Virus record (IMG/VR): IMGVR_UViG_3300018080_000486
Span: 1 to 28,416 of that record
Strand: one strand, 5' to 3'
Length of the DNA: 28,416 bases
From: a virus
Shown here: one piece after another, positions 1-6,273 of the stretch
Numbering within the stretch: position 1 is the first letter of the stretch
Layout of the letters: the number at the start of each line of letters is the position of its first letter
The notes under the pieces: generated by a model
Seen by the model: only the letters and a program-made list of their open reading frames with translations
Databases searched by the model: none
Told to the model about the DNA's origin: nothing
Program-made: the position numbers and the translations under genes

Positions 1-258
1 CTTCGGGCCGCCCTGGCGGCCATTCTTCTGGCGTGGAACGAAGGGGACCTGACCGAAGAAGCGGCCATGGTGGCCGTGGATATCGCCCAGGACTGCTATC
101 TGGGCGGCGGCCGGGTCCTGACCGGACATCACAGTGGTTTCCAGGTGGAACTGAACGTGGAATGTTCGATGGATGAATGGTGGATGGACGCCATCTTCCC
201 CATCCTGGCAACATACGGATACGATTCGGACCCCTGGACGGATTCCGCCATCACTTGA
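1..258 (+). CDS. hypothetical protein, 5' end outside window
   Basis: The frame is open from the first base to a TGA at 256-258, giving 85 visible residues, so the true start lies upstream. An internal ATG at 67 exists, but codon use is uniform on both sides of it and no good ribosome-binding site precedes it. The visible protein starts with an alanine/leucine-rich helix, then an acidic stretch, and ends in a Trp- and Asp-rich segment (MDEWWMDAIF). There is no signal peptide and no recognisable catalytic motif. It heads a run of tightly packed + strand genes; the next gene begins within a few bases of its stop. I do not recognise the family. Confidence 0.7.
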   Translation, partial: LRAALAAILLAWNEGDLTEEAAMVAVDIAQDCYLGGGRVLTGHHSGFQVELNVECSMDEWWMDAIFPILATYGYDSDPWTDSAIT

Positions 259-260
259 CA

Positions 261-395
261 GTGGAAATTCTCAAGATTATCCTGGCGTGTCTGGCGATGG
301 TCCTGGGATGGACGGTCCCCGCGGTCCTGTTCATCCTGGGCCTGGCCTGTCTTCTGGCGGCCCGCCATGGCCTGGCAGAAAGGACGGTGGTATGA
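261..395 (+). CDS. small single-pass or hairpin membrane protein
   Basis: The 44-residue product is almost entirely hydrophobic (about residues 3-34, with one Gly-Trp-Thr-Val-Pro break), followed by a short basic/polar end (AARHGLAERTVV). It probably sits in the inner membrane with one long or two short helices. The start is uncertain. GTG at 261 gives a helix from the first residues, while TTG at 255 would overlap the upstream TGA; neither has a clear Shine-Dalgarno sequence, so translation is probably coupled to the upstream gene. Its TGA (393-395) overlaps the ATG of the next gene (ATGA). Size and hydrophobicity would fit a holin-like or superinfection-exclusion peptide, but nothing specific supports either. 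Confidence 0.55.
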   Translation: MEILKIILACLAMVLGWTVPAVLFILGLACLLAARHGLAERTVV

Positions 396-1120
396 AGTTC
401 GAACTGGCCGAACGAACCCTGGCCTGTCGAAACGAAGGGTGTCCCATGGACCGCGTCACCCTTCCCCTGAACCCGGAAGGATGTCATAAAGCGGCGGGCC
501 GATGGCCCACCTGTCCCGTTTGCGGTTCCGCCCTATATTTCACGGACACGTTCCTGGCCGCGACGAAGCGAACGAAGACGAAACACGGCCGGGTTCGGGA
601 CAGTCAACGGTCGAAGGTCTACAAAGCCGAACGGGAAGCCTTCGCGAACTGTAACGCCACCATGTTCCGCGAAGACTATTCCCTTCGGGAATGTCAACAG
701 TTCGCGGACCGCGTGGCGCATTCGAAAACGTGGGCGGGCCTTCCGGATTCGCCCTGGGTGACGCGGGGGTCCGAACCCTGGACGAAAGTTTATGTCAAAG
801 ACGGCCGCGGAAGCCCACGCGCCCGCGCCCGAATGAACACGGTGATGGTTCCCACCTGGGCGCGAAACAAACCCACCATGATTCACGAACTGGCCCATGT
901 TGCCACCCCCGGCGGGGTGGGCGCCCACGGGCCGGAATTCTGTCGGAACTATATCGCCCTGGCGTCCCGCTTCCTGGGGGAACGGGTGGCCACGGAACTG
1001 AAAAAGGCGTTCCGGCGGAACCGCGTGAAGTTCCAGAAGCCGAAGGCGATGACCCCGGAACAGATGTTCAAGCTGAAGGAACGCGGCCGCGCCCTGGCCG
1101 CCAAACGAAAGGGAAGCTGA
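392..1120 (+). CDS. zinc-ribbon metallopeptidase-like protein (SprT / TIGR04338-like)
   Basis: The 242-residue protein has two parts. The N-terminus carries cysteines at 12, 17, 41 and 44 (the last pair is CPVC), a probable zinc ribbon. The C-terminal half carries an HExxH zincin motif, HELAH at residues 165-169, and a third likely metal ligand at His179 in AHGPEF. This HELAH...HGPEF arrangement is typical of SprT-like and TIGR04338 putative metallohydrolases. The segment SKVYKAEREAF at about residue 75 also fits the TIGR04338 pattern of VY.AE near the start of the domain. The last 40 residues are strongly basic, suggesting nucleic-acid contact. The start at 392 overlaps the upstream stop and follows a GAAAGGAC ribosome-binding site. 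The target is unknown; cleavage of a host or DNA-bound protein is a guess. Metallopeptidase fold is likely; activity is unproven. Confidence 0.75.
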   Translation: MKFELAERTLACRNEGCPMDRVTLPLNPEGCHKAAGRWPTCPVCGSALYFTDTFLAATKRTKTKHGRVRDSQRSKVYKAEREAFANCNATMFREDYSLRECQQFADRVAHSKTWAGLPDSPWVTRGSEPWTKVYVKDGRGSPRARARMNTVMVPTWARNKPTMIHELAHVATPGGVGAHGPEFCRNYIALASRFLGERVATELKKAFRRNRVKFQKPKAMTPEQMFKLKERGRALAAKRKGS

Positions 1121-1299
1121 TGACGGAAGAAAGGCGGTTCCTGGTCATTCGGGCGTTCGAAGGGAAGGCGGAAGTGAAGCGGATTGAAGTGACCGGCCAT
1201 GCCGAACATTACATTGAAAGGGTGGAACGCGGCCTATTGCGGAACATGAACACGGACGCCTATTTTGTGGACGATGTCACGGAAACGGAAAGGAAGTGA
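1120..1299 (+). CDS. small hypothetical protein
   Basis: A 59-residue acidic/basic mixed protein beginning MTEERRFLVIRAF. The ATG shares its A with the upstream TGA (TGATG), so it is translationally coupled to the metallopeptidase gene. The predicted pattern is beta-beta-alpha: two strands (RRFLVIRAF and AEVKRIEV), a helix with Arg/Glu pairs (ERVERGLLRNM) and a final strand (AYFVDDV). There are no cysteines and no membrane segment. The family is not recognised. Codon use (GAA only, no CTC) matches its neighbours. Confidence 0.65.
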   Translation: MTEERRFLVIRAFEGKAEVKRIEVTGHAEHYIERVERGLLRNMNTDAYFVDDVTETERK

Positions 1300-1301
1300 C
1301 C

Positions 1302-1508
1302 ATGGCCGAAGTGAAGATGAAGGCCGAATGTCGCGGGTGTCACGCGCCGGTTTATTTCATTCCCACGAAAACCGGCGGCCGCGCCATCGTGGACCGGAAG
1401 AAAGTGAAGGTCTGGATTTCGGATGGGGATTTGTGGTATGTCCGCGCTGGATACCAGGACCACCACGCCACTTGTCCGAATGCCGATGAATTCAGGAAGA
1501 AGAAATGA
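1302..1508 (+). CDS. small zinc-binding-like protein
   Basis: This 68-residue protein has a CxxC at residues 10 and 13 (CRGCH) and His54, His55 and Cys58 near the end (DHHATC), the layout of a single zinc ribbon. The middle is beta-rich with Trp residues (KVWISDGDLWYV). ATG at 1302 is preferred over the overlapping GTG at 1296, because GGAAAGGAAG lies at a suitable distance upstream of 1302. It ends with a lysine run and overlaps the next gene by ATGA. The DNA, RNA or protein partner is unknown. It is one of several Cys-rich small proteins in this block. Confidence 0.65.
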   Translation: MAEVKMKAECRGCHAPVYFIPTKTGGRAIVDRKKVKVWISDGDLWYVRAGYQDHHATCPNADEFRKKK

Positions 1509-1762
1509 CCAGGGAACGAAGGAAGCCGCGTGTCCTGGTGTCCACTGGAACCTTCCGTCTGGTTCTCCATCCCCATGGCCACGTTTCCGTGGAACGGGCG
1601 GACGGGAAAGACCAGACGTGGAAAATCCGGTGGCGCGTGGCAACACTGGAAGATTACACGGAACGCCTTTTCTTCATCCGGGAACTGGGACGCGCCCTGG
1701 ACCGGCGGAAGTGTCGAATGGCCAGGGCCGCCCGCAAACGAAGAAAGGAACGAAGCCGATGA
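1505..1762 (+). CDS. small basic hypothetical protein
   Basis: An 85-residue, very basic protein. The N-terminal half looks like a beta-sheet unit (VLVSTGTFRLVLHPHGHVSVER, continuing to TWKIRWRV). The C-terminal half is helical and Arg/Lys-rich (RALDRRKCRMARAARKRRK), ending KERSR. The charge suggests nucleic-acid binding, but no named fold is seen. The ATG overlaps the upstream TGA (ATGA) and its own stop overlaps the next ATG in the same way, so it belongs to the same coupled string. Confidence 0.65.
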   Translation: MTRERRKPRVLVSTGTFRLVLHPHGHVSVERADGKDQTWKIRWRVATLEDYTERLFFIRELGRALDRRKCRMARAARKRRKERSR

Positions 1763-1956
1763 TTCTACTGACCGAAAGGTTTTGCGTCCATGACATCATC
1801 CCCGCGTTCTGTTGCGGATTCTTCATGGGCGTGGCCGCCACTATCCTGTGGAACCTGGTGGGCGGGATGATTCGTGACGCCAGGGAAAACCAGGAACGTC
1901 CCCTGGTGGACTTCGACGAAGGCGAAGGGAACGGAAATGGCGAACGTTCGGACTAG
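1759..1956 (+). CDS. small membrane-anchored protein
   Basis: The 65-residue protein has one clear transmembrane segment at about residues 12-36 (PAFCCGFFMGVAATILWNLV), then a charged, acidic C-terminal tail rich in Glu, Asp, Gly and Asn that ends GERSD. Placing the tail in the cytoplasm would fit the positive-inside rule only weakly. The start overlaps the upstream stop (ATGA), and the 3' end overlaps the next gene by 20 bases. No family is recognised. Confidence 0.65.
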   Translation: MILLTERFCVHDIIPAFCCGFFMGVAATILWNLVGGMIRDARENQERPLVDFDEGEGNGNGERSD

Positions 1957-2593
1957 CGTGGAAGGCCGTCGTGGTTGCGGCTTTCGGAAAGGCGGCGGAT
2001 TGTATCTGGTGTCCGGGTTCGAACACCCGTTCTTTTGCGGGAAACTTCCGCTTCCCTGTGATGTCTGTCCCACCTGTTCCCAGGGACTGAAACCGGCGCG
2101 TGGGTGGACATGGGTGGACCCGTCGAAACTAGCCGAAGGCGTGGAGTGTCTGGGCCATGACGGAACGCCGCGCCAGGTGTCCCACTGTCACCCCTGTCCC
2201 CTGGGCGGGACCGTGACGAAGGCCGGACTGGTCTGGATAGGCGAACAGTTCTATCCCACGCCGGAATCCTTCATGGCCGAATGCCGGAAGGTGGGGTTCA
2301 GCCGAAGAATCACCCAGGTCCCCCGCGGCTTCGAAGTGGGAAAGACCTGGGTTCTTCTGGGACATCGGAAAGCCGGAACCCGGTGGCGGCCGGAACTGGG
2401 GAAGATGTTCAATCCGGACCACCCGGAAGAACACCAGGCCCAGGTTCCCGCCATCTTCACCGCATTCGTCCCCACGTCCATTGAATACGTCACGAAGGGC
2501 GATGAAACCGAAGAAGAACTGGACCACCTGGAAGAACGCGGGTTCGAACTGGTGAAGGTGGTTCCGAAGGAAGACGGAGGTTTGTTCGCATGA
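1937..2593 (+). CDS. conserved phage Cys-rich protein of unknown function
   Basis: 218 residues. The ATG at 1937, preceded by GAAGGGAACGGAA, is chosen over an in-frame ATG at 1874 because the upstream extension lies inside the previous gene. The first 90 residues are Cys-rich (residues 14, 34, 41, 44 and 47, then a CHPC pair), with CDVCPTC forming a likely zinc ribbon. The middle part contains FSRRITQVPRGFEVGKTWVLLGH, split here as FSRRI, VPRGFEVG and TWVLLGH. This resembles, from memory, a conserved protein of unknown function found in many tailed phages (SRRI..VP.GF..G.TWVLL.H), which also carries a later F.P..IEYV segment (FVPTSIEYV here). The C-terminus is acidic. A structural or metal-binding role is plausible; no enzymatic motif is visible. 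Confidence 0.75.
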   Translation: MANVRTSVEGRRGCGFRKGGGLYLVSGFEHPFFCGKLPLPCDVCPTCSQGLKPARGWTWVDPSKLAEGVECLGHDGTPRQVSHCHPCPLGGTVTKAGLVWIGEQFYPTPESFMAECRKVGFSRRITQVPRGFEVGKTWVLLGHRKAGTRWRPELGKMFNPDHPEEHQAQVPAIFTAFVPTSIEYVTKGDETEEELDHLEERGFELVKVVPKEDGGLFA

Positions 2594-2973
2594 AGAAACT
2601 GACGTGTCAGGAATGCGGGAAGTTCGTGTCCACGCCCGTTCCGCGAATGACCGAAGTGACCGGCGTTCTATTGTGTCCCGCCTGTTTTCAGGACACCCAG
2701 GACGCGAACATTCAGAAAGGGGACCTAACCGAACTGGACCAGAAGATGTTAGCCCTGGGCGGCGAATTCATGCGGGTGGTCATGATGGCGAACCAGGTGG
2801 GCGCCGAAGCCACGTCCGCTCTGGCCGAAGACCTGGAAGGCGCGGTGACGGCCCAGGAAGAAGTGACGAAGCTGAAAGCCTTTGTGGACCATCTGGCCGA
2901 TGAAGTAGCAGACCATCACGAGAAACTGAAAGGAACTGACCATGACGAAGACGAAAATTCCGACCGCCCGTGA
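2590..2973 (+). CDS. zinc-ribbon protein with helical tail
   Basis: This 127-residue protein has two CxxC knuckles close to the N-terminus (CQEC at about 6-9 and CPAC at about 29-32), a classic four-Cys zinc ribbon. A long, mostly helical region rich in Ala, Glu and Val follows, then an acidic C-terminus (HDEDENSDRP). It is preceded by CGGAGG, one of the few true GGAGG ribosome-binding sites in the window, and overlaps the upstream stop by ATGA. Its 3' end overlaps the next gene by 32 bases. A regulatory or DNA-contact role is possible; the target is unknown. Confidence 0.7.
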   Translation: MKKLTCQECGKFVSTPVPRMTEVTGVLLCPACFQDTQDANIQKGDLTELDQKMLALGGEFMRVVMMANQVGAEATSALAEDLEGAVTAQEEVTKLKAFVDHLADEVADHHEKLKGTDHDEDENSDRP

Positions 2974-3160
2974 AGCCATCCGGCGCCTTCAATCGAAGGT
3001 CCGGCGCCTTCATGTCCCGTGGGAACGAAACCTGTTCGCGGAAATCGCGGACGTTCTGGACGTGGACGAATCCACCGTCCGGAAGTGGTATTCCGAAGTG
3101 GCGCGGCCGCGGCCGGACGCCCGAATCAATCTGATGAACTATCTGGCGGACCTGAAGTGA
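2942..3160 (+). CDS. small helix-turn-helix DNA-binding protein
   Basis: A 72-residue basic protein with a probable helix-turn-helix at about residues 33-62. EIADVLDVDESTVRKWYSEV reads as the first helix, turn and recognition helix, in the Cro/XRE or resolvase-type pattern with the usual small residue in the turn and TVRKW in the recognition helix. The N-terminus is Arg/Lys-rich. The size fits a Cro-like regulator. It sits in the middle of the early block rather than next to a divergent repressor, so it is more likely an accessory regulator than a lysogeny switch. The stop overlaps the next start (TGATG). Confidence 0.65.
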   Translation: MTKTKIPTAREAIRRLQSKVRRLHVPWERNLFAEIADVLDVDESTVRKWYSEVARPRPDARINLMNYLADLK

Positions 3161-3405
3161 TGGGGATGGACATTGAACCCGAAGTCCGGTTCATCGGGAA
3201 AGTCATCCTGTTCCACCGGGAACGCGGATTCCTGAATCCGCTGAACACCGTGGGGACCCACGGAGACATGAACGCGGCCGTGGATGACGGACGGGATGTT
3301 TTCCAGGACTGGTTATTCCGTTCGTCATTCAAGCGGAAGGAAATCAAAGCCACCCTGGTGGTTTATCGAATGACCCTGGAAGAACGTTACAGGGCCAACA
3401 TCTGA
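3160..3405 (+). CDS. small hypothetical protein
   Basis: 81 residues starting MGMDIEPEVRF. The ATG at 3160 shares its A with the upstream TGA; ATG at 3166 is an alternative. The protein is mixed alpha/beta, with a hydrophobic strand (VRFIGKVILF), an acidic central stretch (DDGRDVFQDWLF) and a basic C-terminal part containing a strand (KATLVVYRM). There are no cysteines, membrane segment or known motif. Codon use and GAG avoidance match the surrounding genes, which supports its reality. Confidence 0.6.
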   Translation: MGMDIEPEVRFIGKVILFHRERGFLNPLNTVGTHGDMNAAVDDGRDVFQDWLFRSSFKRKEIKATLVVYRMTLEERYRANI

Positions 3406-3415
3406 CGGGGGAACC

Positions 3416-3676
3416 ATGTTCAATTTGAAATTGAAATGTCTGGACTGGTCCGAATGCCGGGGAATCCTGGAAGCCATGGGGTCCGCTTCGGACCCCATCT
3501 TCCACCGCGGGGAAGAAACCACGCCGAATGACCTGGAATTTCGGGTCCAAGTCCTGAACGACGGAAGGGGACCCACGGAACGGACCGTCATCGAATTCTA
3601 TTCCGGAAGCCGAAGGCTTCACCGGGTCAAGGGGACGGTCCGCGACATGGTGAAAGACCGCTTGACTTGGGGCTGA
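3416..3676 (+). CDS. small hypothetical protein
   Basis: An 86-residue protein preceded by GACGGGGGAACC, a purine-rich ribosome-binding site. It contains a Trp-Ser-Glu-Cys stretch near the start and a probable beta-hairpin (LEFRVQVLNDG and RTVIEFYSGSRRLH) before a short helix (VRDMVKDRL). No family is recognised. Two non-coding signals overlap it: a perfect 9-bp inverted repeat at 3476-3498, and the -35 box of the promoter serving the next gene, which lies on the last codons and stop of this one. Confidence 0.65.
   Translation: MFNLKLKCLDWSECRGILEAMGSASDPIFHRGEETTPNDLEFRVQVLNDGRGPTERTVIEFYSGSRRLHRVKGTVRDMVKDRLTWG
3476..3498. repeat. perfect 9-bp inverted repeat inside a gene
   Basis: ATGGGGTCC (3476-3484) and GGACCCCAT (3490-3498) flank a 5-base loop, GCTTC. 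In RNA this would be a stable hairpin within the 3416-3676 coding region. No T-run follows, so it is not a standard terminator. It could slow ribosomes or polymerase, or be chance in GC-rich DNA. Confidence 0.4.
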
Positions 3677-3690
3677 CACCCTGGGATAAT
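3662..3690 (+). promoter_or_regulatory. sigma70-type promoter for the recombination genes
   Basis: TTGACT (3662-3667) and GATAAT (3685-3690) are separated by exactly 17 bases; each box matches the sigma70 consensus at five of six positions. The -10 box sits inside the small palindrome GGGATAATCCC. The start point would fall at about 3697, leaving an untranslated leader of about 40 bases before the ATG at 3739. This is the best promoter visible in the early block. Confidence 0.65.
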
Positions 3691-3738
3691 CCCGGGAATT
3701 TCCATTCACCGGAAGAACCTGACAGAAAGGACCGAATC

Positions 3739-4893
3739 ATGACCGTGACAAAAGCCGAACTGACGGACGGAATTCCCCTGGACCCACTGGACCAGGCGGA
3801 ACTTCTGGACCTGACCATGAAGGAATACCACCGAACCCGAAGGTTCCTGGGTTCCAGTGGTGTTCGAATGTTTCTTCGTTCGCGTCCGATGTTCGAAGGA
3901 CGCTATGTTTCCGGGACCATTCCGGAACCGTTTGTCCGGCGGCCCATGAAACTGGGGACCGCCGCCCACGCGGCCGCCCTGGAACCGGACACCATGGACG
4001 AAGTGGTGGCCATCGTCCCGAATGAACTTCTGACCCGCGAAGGACAGGCGTGGAACGAATTCGTGGCGGAAGCGGGACAGGGCGCCTATTTCGTCACCCC
4101 GAAGGAAAAGGAACACCTGGTGGTCATCCCCGCGGACCTGGTGGGGAAAAACAAAAACACGAAGGGGTGGAAGGAACTGAAGGCGGAACACCCGGACGGA
4201 AAGTTCGTGACCGCGGAAGAAGCGGAAGCGGCCGTGGTCATCCCGCCCCACGCCCTTCGGAACGGGAAACTGGCCGCGACGAAGGAAGTGGACGCCTTCA
4301 AAAAGGCGAACCGGGAACGGGTCATCCTGAAGGAAACGGACATGGACCAGGTTCACGGGATGGTGAAGGCCGTGATGGACCACCCCCTGGCCGGGCGCCT
4401 TCTGGAAGCGGAAGGACTGGTGGAAGCCACCGTGGTGTTCAATCTTCTGGGCCTGGCCATGAAGGTCCGCCCGGACAAACTGATTCTGACGAATCCGGAT
4501 GAACCCTGGGTGTTCGATTTGAAGTTCACCCAGGACCCATCCCCCGCGGCCTTCGCCCGGACCCTGGCGCGAATGGCGTATCCCATCCAGGCGGAACTGT
4601 ATAAGGAAGGCGTGTTCCAGTTGACGGGTCACTGGCCCGTGTTCGTCTTCATCGCGGCCGGGTCCGAACCGCCTCATGATGTCTGGGTTTACGAACTGTC
4701 CGACAAAGCCGCTTCCTATGGACGGACCCGCCTGGAAGGCGCGGTCCAGGACATCCAGACGTGTTTCGACACGAATGACTGGACGAACCCGGGAGCGGCC
4801 GATATCCGGACCCTGGAACTTCCCAGGTGGGTGGACTTCGAATCCGAATATGAAACGAACGGGGACGCGGACTGGGACCTGGTTTCGGACTGA
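3739..4893 (+). CDS. RecE-like PD-(D/E)XK exonuclease (DUF3799 type) with repeated insert
   Basis: 384 residues. It matches the family of phage RecE/exodeoxyribonuclease VIII-like nucleases, which resect double-stranded DNA to make 3' single strands for annealing. Visible features in order are the N-terminal motif LGTAAHAAAL with His77, a conserved RPD with Asp246, the catalytic core WVFDLKF with Asp260 and Lys262 (the D-x-K of the fold), and the following Q-x-x-x-Y helix (Gln284, Tyr288). Between His77 and the core are three tandem units of about 39 residues (about 89-127, 128-165, 166-205), each beginning VV(A)IVP/VVIP and, in the first two, ending in FVT..E; usual members have about one such unit. 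It is preceded by a good promoter and a CAGAAAGGAC ribosome-binding site. The next gene encodes its likely annealing partner. Nuclease assignment is confident; the effect of the insert is unknown. Confidence 0.85.
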   Translation: MTVTKAELTDGIPLDPLDQAELLDLTMKEYHRTRRFLGSSGVRMFLRSRPMFEGRYVSGTIPEPFVRRPMKLGTAAHAAALEPDTMDEVVAIVPNELLTREGQAWNEFVAEAGQGAYFVTPKEKEHLVVIPADLVGKNKNTKGWKELKAEHPDGKFVTAEEAEAAVVIPPHALRNGKLAATKEVDAFKKANRERVILKETDMDQVHGMVKAVMDHPLAGRLLEAEGLVEATVVFNLLGLAMKVRPDKLILTNPDEPWVFDLKFTQDPSPAAFARTLARMAYPIQAELYKEGVFQLTGHWPVFVFIAAGSEPPHDVWVYELSDKAASYGRTRLEGAVQDIQTCFDTNDWTNPGAADIRTLELPRWVDFESEYETNGDADWDLVSD

Positions 4894-4908
4894 CGGCCCT
4901 GGTAGACT
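4880..4908 (+). promoter_or_regulatory. possible weak promoter before the annealing-protein gene
   Basis: TAGACT (4903-4908) could act as a -10 box, but the hexamer 17 bases upstream (TGGTTT) is a poor -35. The spacer CTGACGGCCCTGG resembles the spacer of the stronger promoter at 3662-3690 (CTGACACCCTGG), and both overlap the stop codon of the preceding gene. A shared phage promoter element is possible; transcription read-through from 3662 is equally likely. Confidence 0.25.
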
Positions 4909-4956
4909 GAACGCCACGTCCGAATCGAATCCTGGCAGAAACGAAAGGACAGAACC

Positions 4957-6159
4957 ATGACGGAACACGCAAACCTTCCGGCGACGATGGCCGCCCTGTC
5001 ACCCGACAAAATCGAAGCCATCGAAACGGTGGCGAAGGGCCTGGACCTGGTGAAGATGGAAACCATGGACCGCGTCCAGGCGATGGTGGCCGTGTCCGAT
5101 GGCGTGGCCGCCCTTCGGACCCTTCTGACGGATGAAGTGGTCACGTCCGTGAAGAAGAACCTGGAAGGTCATTCCCTGGGCTTCCGAACGGACCGCGATG
5201 ACTTCGCGCCGAATCACCGCGATGACCGAAGGCGCGGGGAAAAGGGTTATCCCATCGCGGTGATTCGCGATTGTATGATTCACGCCCTGGTGTTCGGCGC
5301 CCGCCTGACCATGGATGACTTCAACATCATCGGCGGGAATTTCTACGCCAGGAAACCGTGTCTTCTTCGGAAGTGCAAAACCTTCCCCGGCGTTTCGAAC
5401 TTCGACATGGAACCCGGCGTCCCGAAGCTGATGGTGGAACAGGACGCGGCCGGATACCGGGACAAGGGCGCGAACACCCGCGGCCGGAAGGGTCAGACCG
5501 GAGCTATCGTTCCCATGACGGCCCGGTGGACAATGGAAGGCGAAGCGGTGGAAATGACCCGGAACATTCCGGTGAAGCTGAACGCCTTCATGGGCGTGGA
5601 CGCGGCCGTGGGGAAAGCCACCCGGAAGATGGCCGCCCAGGTTCTGGAACGCCTGACCGGCCGTCCGGTCCCCGAAGGCGAACTGGAAGACATCCGGGAC
5701 GTGGAAGCCACCGTGGTGGACGCCAGGCCCACGGGCCAGGGCGCCAGGGCCAGGACTTCGGCCGCCACGGACCGCGTCCCGCCGCGAAACACGAACGGGG
5801 ACGGCGCCGCGGATGAAGGCGGGACGGTCCCGCCGGACCCGGATTCCGGGGTTCCCACCGAACGGGATTCCCCGACATCCGATCATAACTCGACACCCCC
5901 GGAATCCGATTCCGCGGCGCCGGACCCCGCCCCTGAACAGGACCCCGCCCAGGACGATTCCAGGGCCGCCACGGAACGTTCCGCGCCCACGCGGGATTCC
6001 GCTTCGCGGGCGCCGAAGGCGTCCAGGAAGCCACCGCCCGCGAAGGGAAAGGGCGGGTCCGCCTGGGTGGACGAATATCGGACGAAGTGGAAGAAGGACC
6101 GCCCGGCGGGACCCCCGAAGGGTGACCCGTCCACGGTCCTTCCGGAAGAAGAATTTTAG
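4957..6159 (+). CDS. probable single-strand DNA annealing protein (RecT-like superfamily) with acidic tail
   Basis: 400 residues. The first 240 or so form a folded domain. The segment VIRDCMIHALVFGARLTMDDFNIIGGNFYARK (given here as VIRDC, DDFNIIGG and FYARK) resembles phage single-strand annealing proteins, in which a GNEFNIIAG..Y.TK stretch is characteristic; this is recognised from memory. These proteins pair complementary single strands made by the partner exonuclease, encoded just upstream. Residues about 250-400 are low-complexity: Pro, Asp, Ser and Arg rich, then basic (KKDRPAGPPKG). The protein ends LPEEEF, an acidic tip with a terminal Phe like that of SSB-type proteins, which use it to recruit replication partners. 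The start follows CGAAAGGACAGAACC. It could alternatively be an unusual SSB; its position beside a RecE-like nuclease favours the annealing role. Confidence 0.65.
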   Translation: MTEHANLPATMAALSPDKIEAIETVAKGLDLVKMETMDRVQAMVAVSDGVAALRTLLTDEVVTSVKKNLEGHSLGFRTDRDDFAPNHRDDRRRGEKGYPIAVIRDCMIHALVFGARLTMDDFNIIGGNFYARKPCLLRKCKTFPGVSNFDMEPGVPKLMVEQDAAGYRDKGANTRGRKGQTGAIVPMTARWTMEGEAVEMTRNIPVKLNAFMGVDAAVGKATRKMAAQVLERLTGRPVPEGELEDIRDVEATVVDARPTGQGARARTSAATDRVPPRNTNGDGAADEGGTVPPDPDSGVPTERDSPTSDHNSTPPESDSAAPDPAPEQDPAQDDSRAATERSAPTRDSASRAPKASRKPPPAKGKGGSAWVDEYRTKWKKDRPAGPPKGDPSTVLPEEEF

Positions 6160-6190
6160 GGCGGGAACAGGGACGTTTTCTCTGAACCCC

Positions 6191-6225
6191 GGGCGGCCGC
6201 CATCTTTCCTCCGTGGCGGCCGCCC
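6191..6225 (+). terminator. strong GC hairpin downstream of the recombination genes
   Basis: GGGCGGCCGCCA (6191-6202) and TGGCGGCCGCCC (6214-6225) form a perfect 12-bp stem around an 11-base loop (TCTTTCCTCCG). It is followed only by ATTTACC, so the T-run is weak. It lies 32 bases after the stop at 6159 and before the next gene, which is the expected place for a terminator or attenuator. The symmetrical stem could work on either strand, but no - strand gene ends here. Confidence 0.7.
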
Positions 6226-6245
6226 ATTTACCACGACACCCCCTG

Positions 6246-6273
6246 ATTTTTGAACGTTGAAGGTATCAAAAAT
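6246..6273 (+). promoter_or_regulatory. inverted repeat over the ribosome-binding site and start codon
   Basis: ATTTTTGA (6246-6253) and TCAAAAAT (6266-6273) are perfect 8-base inverted arms with a 12-base spacer. The spacer contains the GAAGG ribosome-binding site (6259-6263), and the right arm runs into the ATG at 6272. As DNA it looks like a dimer operator with centres about two helical turns apart; as RNA it would hold the ribosome-binding site in a loop. The adjacent gene encodes a winged-helix protein, so autoregulation is plausible. This AT-rich patch stands out in GC-rich sequence. Confidence 0.5.

Noticed and set aside
3706-4968. 420-codon open frame antisense to the RecE-like exonuclease gene
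   Set aside because: Its product is rich in Arg, Phe, Gly and His with no fold pattern, and the + strand frame has clear family motifs. Long antisense frames arise here because TTA, CTA and TCA codons are rare in GC-rich genes.
4999-6234. 411-codon open frame antisense to the annealing protein gene
   Set aside because: The composition is Arg/Gly/Pro/His shadow sequence, there is no ribosome-binding site, and the real gene lies opposite.
6257-6271. TTG start for the winged-helix gene
   Set aside because: It would sit on its own GAAGG site; the ATG at 6272 has correct spacing.
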